This document shows positions 29,366 to 36,110 of a DNA stretch of 36,110 bases, piece by piece (position 1 is the stretch's first letter; every line of letters starts with the position of its first letter). The stretch spans positions 1 to 36,110 of the forward strand of contig JADGOL010000226.1 of the NCBI GenBank assembly GCA_017882995.1, written 5' to 3'. The position numbers and the translations under genes are program-made. The notes under the pieces are model-generated. The model was not told where the DNA came from and made no database searches. It saw only the letters and a program-made list of their open reading frames with translations. Source of the stretch: Acidimicrobiales bacterium. GTDB lineage: Bacteria > Actinomycetota > Acidimicrobiia > Acidimicrobiales > UBA8190.

Positions 29366-30697
29366 TCAGCCTTCTCCGTCCTGGGGATCCGCAGTAGCGC
29401 GACGGCGCCGACGCAGTCGTTCTGCGAGCGCCGCCTCGGCGCCGTGATCGCTCGGCTCGTAGTAGACGCGGCCGGCCACCTGAGGAGGACGGTAGTCCTG
29501 TTCCACCCACCCCCGGGGGTCGTCGTGCGGGTACCGGTACCCCTCGCCGTGGCCGAGCTCGGTCGCCCCCCGGTAATGGGCGTCGCGGAGGTGGGCAGGG
29601 ACGTCGGCCCGAGGACCGGCCCGTGCATCCTCGCGGGCTCGACCGAGAGCGGTGGTGACCCGGTTCGACTTGGGCGCGCAGGCCAGGTAGACGACGGCCT
29701 GGGCCAGGTTGAGCTGGGCTTCGGGGAGCCCCACGAACTCCACGGCCCGGGCCGCGGCGTCGGCCACCACGAGTGCCATGGGGTCGGCCATCCCGACGTC
29801 CTCACTGGCCAGGATCACCAGGCGCCGGGCGATGAACCGGGCGTCCTCTCCCCCTTCGAGCATGCGGGCGAACCAGTACAGCGCGGCATCGGGGTCCGAC
29901 CCTCGCAGCGCCTTGATGAGGGCGCTCACCTGGTCGTAGTGGGCGTCGGGCCCCTGGTGCAGGAGCCGACCCGCCCGGGCCCGCTCGACAACGTCGGTGG
30001 TGATGGGCCCGTCCCCGGCCAGGGACAGCGCCACCTCCAGGGTGCCAAGGGCGGCCCGGGCGTCCCCGTCGGCCACCGACACCATGGCGGTCACGGCGGC
30101 GTCGTCGGCGCGAGCCTCCTCGGCCTCGAGCCCCCGTCGGATCACCTCGGCGAGATCGGCGTCGGCGAGCGGCTCCAGGCGCCACAACGTGGCCCGGCTG
30201 AGCAGGGGCGAGTTCACCGCGAAGAAGGGGTTCTCGGTGGTGGCGCCGATAAGCACCACCAAACCTTCTTCCACCGCGGGCAAGAGGGCGTCCTGCTGGG
30301 ACTTGTTGAACCGGTGGACCTCGTCGATGAAGAGGATGGTCCCCCGACCTTGCTCACCGAGCAGCCGACGTGCGTCGTCGATCGCCCCTCGCACGTCGGC
30401 CACCCCGGCATTGACAGCGGAGAGGGGCACGAAGGTCTTCGCCGTCGTCGCCGCCACGACCTGGGCGAGCGTGGTCTTCCCCGTTCCCGCCGGTCCCCAC
30501 AGGATCGCCGAGGTGAGGCGGTCCTGCTCGATGAGGACCCGGAGCGGGGCATCGGGCGCCACCAGGTGGCGCTGGCCCACGATGTCGTCGAGGGTGCGGG
30601 GTCGCAGCCGCGCCGCCAGGGGGGCGCGTTGGCGGAGCCGGTCCGCAGCCGCCTGGGCGAAGAGGTCGGTCTCGCCCGAGGGGGGTCGGCGCGCCAT
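29366..30697 (-). CDS. rarA: Replication-associated recombination protein A (RarA/MgsA AAA+ ATPase)
   Basis: LAARLRPRTLDDIVGQRHLV, LWGPAGTGKTTLAQVVA, TILFIDEVHRFNKSQQDALLPAVEEG, LIGATTENPFFAVNSPLLSRATLW. Start refined to ATG 30697. Confidence 0.95.
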   Translation of the reverse strand: MARRPPSGETDLFAQAAADRLRQRAPLAARLRPRTLDDIVGQRHLVAPDAPLRVLIEQDRLTSAILWGPAGTGKTTLAQVVAATTAKTFVPLSAVNAGVADVRGAIDDARRLLGEQGRGTILFIDEVHRFNKSQQDALLPAVEEGLVVLIGATTENPFFAVNSPLLSRATLWRLEPLADADLAEVIRRGLEAEEARADDAAVTAMVSVADGDARAALGTLEVALSLAGDGPITTDVVERARAGRLLHQGPDAHYDQVSALIKALRGSDPDAALYWFARMLEGGEDARFIARRLVILASEDVGMADPMALVVADAAARAVEFVGLPEAQLNLAQAVVYLACAPKSNRVTTALGRAREDARAGPRADVPAHLRDAHYRGATELGHGEGYRYPHDDPRGWVEQDYRPPQVAGRVYYEPSDHGAEAALAERLRRRRRATADPQDGEG

Positions 30698-30732
30698 ATC
30701 TGTCCCCGCTCCCCGGTCGCCCGGCGCCGGGC

Positions 30733-32475
30733 TCAGTCGCCCGCGGGCGTGACGCGCAGGCCCAACTCGCGCAGGGCGCGCTCGGACAACGCCTTGGGCG
30801 CGCCGGTCATGGGATCGGTTCCCGACTGGGTCTTCGGATAGGCGATGACTTCTCGCAGGTTGTCCTCCCCCGACAACACCGCCACGAATCGGTCGACCCC
30901 CACGGCGAACCCCCCGTGCGGGGGGGCGCCGTAACGGTACGCCCCCAACAAGAAGCCGAACCGGGCCTCGGCCTCCTCCGGAGGGATGCCCAGCGCGTCG
31001 AAGACACGACGCTGGATGTCCTCGCGGTGGATACGGATCGATCCCGACCCGAGCTCCCAACCGTTGAGGACGAGGTCATAGGCCTGGGAACGGACCCGGG
31101 CCGGATCGGACCGGAGCAGGTCGAGGTCATCGGGATGCGGCATCGTGAACGGGTGGTGGGCCGATCGGGGGTTGCCGTCCTCGTCGGTGCCGTCGAAGAG
31201 GGGGAACTCGGTCACCCACAAGAACCGTCGCTCGCCCTGGCCCACCGGGGGGCGACCGAGATCGAGCCGCACCTGGCCGAGCACCTCGCACGCCGTGCGC
31301 CACTCATCCGCGACGACGAGCACGAGATCCCCCGACACCGCGCCGGTCGCCGACACGATGCCGGATCGCTCCGCATCGGACAGCACCTTGTCGAGCGGCG
31401 ACGTCAATGCCACCGGCGCGTCCGAGGTCACCTTGAACCAGGCCAGTCCCTTGGCGCCGAGCTCCTTGGCCCGATCGACGAGGCCGTCGAGCCGGTTCCG
31501 ACCGAGCGCTGCGCCCTCGGGCACGCGCACCGCCTTCACACACGGAGCCGCGAAGGCCCGTACCTGCGTTGCGGAGAAGACCTCGCCGAGATCGACGAGC
31601 TCCATCCCGAAACGCAGATCAGGCTTGTCGACGCCGAACCGGTCCATGGCGTCGTGCCACGTCAGGGTTTCGATGGCCGAGGGCGCCTCGCCCACGGCAG
31701 CCTCCGTGGCTTCGACCACGGCCACGGTGATGGCGTCTTGGACGTCGCGCTCGGTCACGAACGACGCCTCGATGTCGAGCTGGGTGAACTCGAACTGACG
31801 ATCGGCCCGCAGGTCCTCGTCCCGGAGGCACCGTGCGATCTGGAAGTAGCGGTCCATGCCCGCCACCATGAGCAGCTGCTTGGCGATCTGGGGGCTCTGG
31901 GGCAGCACGTAGAACTTGCCCCGATTCAACCGTGACGGCACCGCGAACTCGCGCGCACCCTCGGGGGTGGGGGTCCACAACAGCGGCGTCTCCACCTCGC
32001 AGAACCCCTGGCGCACCATGGCGGCCCGCATGGCGCCGAGCACCCTCGAGCGCAGCCGCAGGTTTCGTTGCATGCGGGGACGGCGCAGGTCCACGAACCG
32101 GTACCGCAGGCGCACGGACTCGTCGACCTCGGCCCGGTCGTCGACCGGGAACGGGGGCGGTTCGGCTTCGGACAGGACCTCGACGACACAGTCGGTGAGC
32201 TCGACCTCACCGGTGGGCAACTCGGGGTTGACCGTGCCCTCGGGGCGCAGCCGCACCGTTCCCTCGACGCGCACCACCCACTCGCTGCGCACGTCCACCG
32301 ACCCGTCGACCACGCACTGGACGGTCCCGCTGTGGTCGCGCAGGTCCAGGAACGACAGGTGCTCGCCGTGCTCACGTCGTCGGCCCACCCAGCCGCACAA
32401 CGCCACGCGCGCCTCGACGTGCTCGGGTCGGAGCTCGCCGCACAGATGGGTCCGCATCCCCGTCGTGGAAGTCAC
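30733..32475 (-). CDS. aspS: Aspartyl-tRNA synthetase (bacterial type, GAD domain)
   Basis: MRTHLCGELRPEHVEARVALCGWVGRRREHGEHLSFLDLRDHSG, LPQSPQIAKQLLMVAGMDRYFQIARCLRDEDLRADRQFEFTQLDIE, LWVTEFPLFDGTDEDGNPRSAHHPFTMP. GTG start at 32475 overlaps the hisS stop. Confidence 0.96.
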   Translation of the reverse strand: MTSTTGMRTHLCGELRPEHVEARVALCGWVGRRREHGEHLSFLDLRDHSGTVQCVVDGSVDVRSEWVVRVEGTVRLRPEGTVNPELPTGEVELTDCVVEVLSEAEPPPFPVDDRAEVDESVRLRYRFVDLRRPRMQRNLRLRSRVLGAMRAAMVRQGFCEVETPLLWTPTPEGAREFAVPSRLNRGKFYVLPQSPQIAKQLLMVAGMDRYFQIARCLRDEDLRADRQFEFTQLDIEASFVTERDVQDAITVAVVEATEAAVGEAPSAIETLTWHDAMDRFGVDKPDLRFGMELVDLGEVFSATQVRAFAAPCVKAVRVPEGAALGRNRLDGLVDRAKELGAKGLAWFKVTSDAPVALTSPLDKVLSDAERSGIVSATGAVSGDLVLVVADEWRTACEVLGQVRLDLGRPPVGQGERRFLWVTEFPLFDGTDEDGNPRSAHHPFTMPHPDDLDLLRSDPARVRSQAYDLVLNGWELGSGSIRIHREDIQRRVFDALGIPPEEAEARFGFLLGAYRYGAPPHGGFAVGVDRFVAVLSGEDNLREVIAYPKTQSGTDPMTGAPKALSERALRELGLRVTPAGD

Positions 32476-33761
32476 TGGTCTTCTTTCGTGTGTGTCGTCG
32501 TCCGCACCGCCAACCAATCGACCACCGACGCCCGGGGCACAGCCTCTTGGGGCCCTTCGTGGCGCAGGGGCCTCGCCGTCACGATCTGCGCGGCGAGCTC
32601 CTCGGCCCCCACGATGAGCGCGTACCGAGCTCCCGAGCGGTCCGCCTGCTTGAGCTGGGACTTGAGCGAACGGCCATCGTAGGCGCGCACCGCCCCCAGC
32701 CCGGCCCGCCGCAACTCGGCGCACAGGGAGCGGGCCGAGGTCCCGCCGGTCACGTCGACGACGAACGCCTCGGGGAGCGGGGGGTCGACTGCGAACACTC
32801 CTTCGGCGTCACACGCCAGCAGCAGACGTTCGATGCCGATACCGAAACCGATGCCGGGGCTCGACGACCCCCCGATGGCCTCGGCCAGCCCGTCATAGCG
32901 TCCACCCCCGCCGATGGCGTTCTGCGCGGAGCTGAGTGACGTCGCCGCGAACTCGAAGGTGGTGCGGGTGTAGTAGTCGAGACCACGCACGAGACGCGGC
33001 TCGAGCCGATGGGTCACGCCGAGCTCGTCGAGACCGGCGCGCACCCGGGCCAGGTGGGCGGCACAGCCGGCGTCGAGGTAGTCGGTGATGCGCGGCGCCC
33101 CCTCGGTCACGGCCCGGCACTCGGGGCGCTTGCAGTCGAGGACCCGCAGGGGATTGACACCGAAACGTTCGCGGTGCTCGTCACACAGCTCCTGTGCGTG
33201 CTCTCCGAGGTAGGCGACCAGAGCGGCGACATAGACCGACCGGCACTCCCCGCACCCCATGGAGTTCAGCGCCAGGTCGACCTGGCGGAGCCCCAACCAG
33301 CGGTAGAGGTCCGCGGCCAGGGTCACGACCTCGACATCGACGTCGGGATCGTCGGTGCCGAGCACCTCCACCCCGAGCTGGTGGTGCTGCTTGTACCGGC
33401 CGGCCTGGGGACGCTCGTAGCGGAACGCCGGGGTGAGGTACCACGCCTTCCACGGCACCGGCGGGTGGTGCTGGACGTAGGCCCGCACCACCGATGCGGT
33501 GCCCTCGGGGCGCAGAGCCACCTCACGTCCACCTCGATCGGTGAACTCGTACATCTCCTTGCGCACCACGTCGCTCTCGTCCCCGATGCCGCGCCGGAAG
33601 AGTTGGGCGTCTTCGAACATAGGGTTGACCACGAGGCCAAAGCCCGCCAGCCGGGCCCGACGGGCGAACTCCGCCACGAGCCGCTCCCAACGGGCCGACT
33701 CGGGCCACAGCACGTCGTGGGTGCCCGCGGGGGCGCGCAGCGGCGCCGGGTGATCGCCCAC
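32472..33761 (-). CDS. hisS: Histidyl-tRNA synthetase
   Basis: GTHDVLWPESARWERL, RPEGTASVVRAYVQH, ERPQAGRYKQHHQLGVEVLG, LVRGLDYYTRTTFEF, AIGGGGRYDGLAEAIGG. Confidence 0.96.
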   Translation of the reverse strand: MGDHPAPLRAPAGTHDVLWPESARWERLVAEFARRARLAGFGLVVNPMFEDAQLFRRGIGDESDVVRKEMYEFTDRGGREVALRPEGTASVVRAYVQHHPPVPWKAWYLTPAFRYERPQAGRYKQHHQLGVEVLGTDDPDVDVEVVTLAADLYRWLGLRQVDLALNSMGCGECRSVYVAALVAYLGEHAQELCDEHRERFGVNPLRVLDCKRPECRAVTEGAPRITDYLDAGCAAHLARVRAGLDELGVTHRLEPRLVRGLDYYTRTTFEFAATSLSSAQNAIGGGGRYDGLAEAIGGSSSPGIGFGIGIERLLLACDAEGVFAVDPPLPEAFVVDVTGGTSARSLCAELRRAGLGAVRAYDGRSLKSQLKQADRSGARYALIVGAEELAAQIVTARPLRHEGPQEAVPRASVVDWLAVRTTTHTKEDQ

Positions 33762-33768
33762 CTCGAGC

Positions 33769-36012
33769 TCAGCCTTTCCGGCCGGGCAGGGTGCGGAACG
33801 CGTCGAACACGCCGTCGAGGTGCTTGAGCGAGCTGATGAGCGACTCCAGGTGCCCGGGGTCGGCCAGCTCGACGTCGAAGTTCATACGGCTGACGCGATC
33901 GGGCGAGGTCTGCGAAGAAGACGACACGATGTTGAGGTGGTGTTCGGACACCACCCGGGTCACGTCCGACAAGAGGCGCGAGCGGTCGAAGGCGAGCACC
34001 TCCACCGAGGCCACGAACACCGTGGTGCCCTCGCGGTCCCACTCCACCTCGATGAGCCGTTCTTCGCCTCCCGCCGCCAGCGCGGTTGCGTTGGCGCAGT
34101 CGGCCCGGTGCACGCTCACCCCACGCCCGCGGGTGACGAACCCGACGATCTGGTCACCGGGCACCGGAGTACAACAACGCGACAGCCGCACCATGACGTC
34201 GTCGAGTCCTTCGACGTAGACACCCACCGGCGACCCCCGCCGGGTGCGTGTCCGCAGGCCGGGGCCGACGGTGGTGGGGAGCTGCTCCTCGCCTCCCCCG
34301 CCGCGCAGGTCACGCGCCAGACGCTGGGCCACCGATCGCGCCGAGACGTGACCGTCGCCGATCGAGGCGTGGAGCGCGTCGAGGTCCACGTAGTTCATGG
34401 CGGCCGCCAGGCGCTCGAGCGCGTTCGACGCGGCCAGCTTCTGTACCGGCAGCCCCTCACGGCGAAGCGCCTTCGTGAGCTCCTCGCGCCCGGTCTCCAT
34501 GGCGTCTTCCCGACGCTCGCGCGAGAACCACTGCCGGATCTTGTTGCGGGCCCGGGGCGAGGCCACGATCTGGAGCCAGTCGCGCGAGGGGCCGGCGGAG
34601 GGAACCTTGGACGTGATGATCTCGACGGTGTCCGCCGACTGCAGCGGCGTGTCGAGCGGGATCAGCCGACCGTTCACTTTGGCACCGATGCAACGATGTC
34701 CCACTTCGGTGTGGATGGAGTACGCGAAGTCGATCGGCGTCGAACCGGCCGCCAGGGCGATGACCTTGCCCTTGGGCGTAAAGACATAGACCTCGTCCTG
34801 TTCGAGGTCGAGCTTCAGGGTCTCGAGGAACTCCAGGGGGTCGATGGTCTCCTGCTGCCAGTCCACGATGCGCTGGAGCCACGCCATCTCGGCGGTGGTG
34901 GTGGCTGCCCCGTCCTTGGACTGCTCCTTGTACCCCCAGTGTGCGGCGATGCCGTACTCGGCCCGTCGGTGCATCTCGTTGGTCCGGATCTGCACCTCGA
35001 TGGGCTTGCCCTCGAGGCCGATCACGGTGGTGTGCAGCGACTGGTAGAGGTTGAACTTCGGGCTGTTGATGTAGTCCTTGAAGCGACCTTGGACCGGGCT
35101 CCAGATGGCGTGGATCGAACCCAACGCGGCCCAACAATCCTTCTCGGACTCGACGATCACGCGCAGGCCGACGAGGTCGTGGATCTCGGCGAACTCCTTG
35201 CCGCGCACCACCATCTTCTCGTAGATGCTCCACAGGTGCTTGGGACGACCCGTCACATCGGCCTTCACCCCCGACGCGCCCAGCCGCTCGCGCACCGCCA
35301 CGAGGACACGGGCCAGGTACTCGTCGCGCTCGGGGGCGCGGGTGGCGACCATCTGCTCGATCTCGGCGTAGCGCTTGGGGTGAAGCGTCGCGAAGGCCAG
35401 GTCCTCGAGCTGCCACTTGAGCTCCTGGATCCCGAGCCGGTGGGCCAGCGGCGCGTAGATGTCGAGGGTCTCCTGCGCGGTGCGGCGCTGTTTCCACTCC
35501 GGCATCACCGCCACGGTCCGCATGTTGTGGAGACGGTCGGCGAGCTTGATGACGAGCACCCGCCAGTCCGTCGCCATGGCCACGAGCATCTTGCGCACCG
35601 TGGCGGCCTGCTGGGCCTCTTTGGAGTCGAACTGCAGTCGGTCGAGCTTGGTCACCCCGTCGACGATGGCGCCCACCTCGGGACCGAACTCCTCGGTGAC
35701 GAGCTCGAGGGTGAGCCCGGTGTCCTCCACGGCGTCATGGAGCAGGGCCGAGGCGACAGACCGGGCGTCGAGGCCCAGTTCGGCCACGATGGTGGCCACG
35801 GCCACCGGGTGGGTGATGTAGGGCTCTCCGGTCTGGCGGAGCTGGCCCAGATGCGACTGCTCGGCGACCTTGCCGGCCCGGACGATCAGCTTGCGGTCTG
35901 CGGCGCTGGACCTGGGCCGGCGGGCGTCGTAGGCCGCCAGCACACCCCCCACCAGGTCGTCGAGCATCGCCGGCCGGCGGAACGGAGCAGCCAGACGCTC
36001 GACGGTGACCAC
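33769..36012 (-). CDS. rel: Bifunctional (p)ppGpp synthetase/hydrolase (RelA/SpoT family)
   Basis: HD region HPVAVATIVAELGLDARSVASALLHDAVEDTG; synthetase GRPKHLWSIYEKM, RFKDYINSPKFNLYQSLHTTVIG; TGS domain VYVFTPKGKVIALAAGSTPIDFAYSIHTEVGHRCIGAKVNGR; C-terminal ACT. Confidence 0.96.
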   Translation of the reverse strand: MVTVERLAAPFRRPAMLDDLVGGVLAAYDARRPRSSAADRKLIVRAGKVAEQSHLGQLRQTGEPYITHPVAVATIVAELGLDARSVASALLHDAVEDTGLTLELVTEEFGPEVGAIVDGVTKLDRLQFDSKEAQQAATVRKMLVAMATDWRVLVIKLADRLHNMRTVAVMPEWKQRRTAQETLDIYAPLAHRLGIQELKWQLEDLAFATLHPKRYAEIEQMVATRAPERDEYLARVLVAVRERLGASGVKADVTGRPKHLWSIYEKMVVRGKEFAEIHDLVGLRVIVESEKDCWAALGSIHAIWSPVQGRFKDYINSPKFNLYQSLHTTVIGLEGKPIEVQIRTNEMHRRAEYGIAAHWGYKEQSKDGAATTTAEMAWLQRIVDWQQETIDPLEFLETLKLDLEQDEVYVFTPKGKVIALAAGSTPIDFAYSIHTEVGHRCIGAKVNGRLIPLDTPLQSADTVEIITSKVPSAGPSRDWLQIVASPRARNKIRQWFSRERREDAMETGREELTKALRREGLPVQKLAASNALERLAAAMNYVDLDALHASIGDGHVSARSVAQRLARDLRGGGGEEQLPTTVGPGLRTRTRRGSPVGVYVEGLDDVMVRLSRCCTPVPGDQIVGFVTRGRGVSVHRADCANATALAAGGEERLIEVEWDREGTTVFVASVEVLAFDRSRLLSDVTRVVSEHHLNIVSSSSQTSPDRVSRMNFDVELADPGHLESLISSLKHLDGVFDAFRTLPGRKG

Positions 36013-36083
36013 CTACTCACCGTACCTGGCGGACCGACCCACAGGGCACCCAACGCTGCGATGTGGCGCGCCCCGGGCGGCGC

Positions 36084-36110
36084 CTAGCGGCGCTTGCCGC
36101 CCTTCTTCGC
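36084..36110 (-). CDS. 3' end of an upstream minus-strand gene (...AKKGGKRR*), possibly secF by gene order
   Basis: Minus strand reads GCG AAG AAG GGC GGC AAG CGC CGC TAG to the window edge. Basic C-terminal tail; position upstream of rel is often secDF (inference). Confidence 0.35.
   Translation of the reverse strand, partial: AKKGGKRR

Noticed and set aside
33820-36087. 755-aa plus-strand ORF opposite rel
   Set aside because: Antisense shadow ORF typical of high-GC codon bias; composition is Arg/His/Gly/Asp-rich with no domain, and the opposite strand encodes an unambiguous RelA/SpoT protein.

Overview
High-GC actinobacterial chromosomal window; gene content suggests Acidimicrobiia, but that is inference. 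No rRNA, tRNA, CRISPR array, transposase, integrase or phage module was recognised. About 24 protein-coding genes are supported. The right-hand third is a minus-strand housekeeping array: (secF-like tail)-rel-hisS-aspS-rarA-[S53 protease]-DUF948-like-DUF6167-like-alaS-ruvX-mltG-aroE. The rest includes a truncated five-repeat surface protein with a LAFTG sorting signal, a VIT-like transporter, a MaoC hydratase, and a minus-strand run (AI-2E exporter, polyprenol-P-mannose synthase-like GT2, response regulator, histidine kinase, alpha/beta hydrolase, acyl-CoA dehydrogenase). It also includes a UPF0104 flippase-like protein, ppk1, two FtsW/RodA (SEDS) paralogues, a DUF151 bifunctional nuclease-like protein, an MscS channel and a sulfotransferase. 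The most notable items are: (i) the repeat surface protein, whose ORF call misses the signal peptide and first repeat; (ii) a secreted sedolisin + TIG + six 42-aa GYWLVASDGG repeats sitting between rarA and the alaS cluster; (iii) a perfect 20-bp tandem duplication at the alaS/ruvX junction; (iv) two SEDS genes within about 3 kb with no PBP partner. I found no strong evidence for a wholly new multi-gene system. All family calls come from reading motifs by eye; no searches were run.
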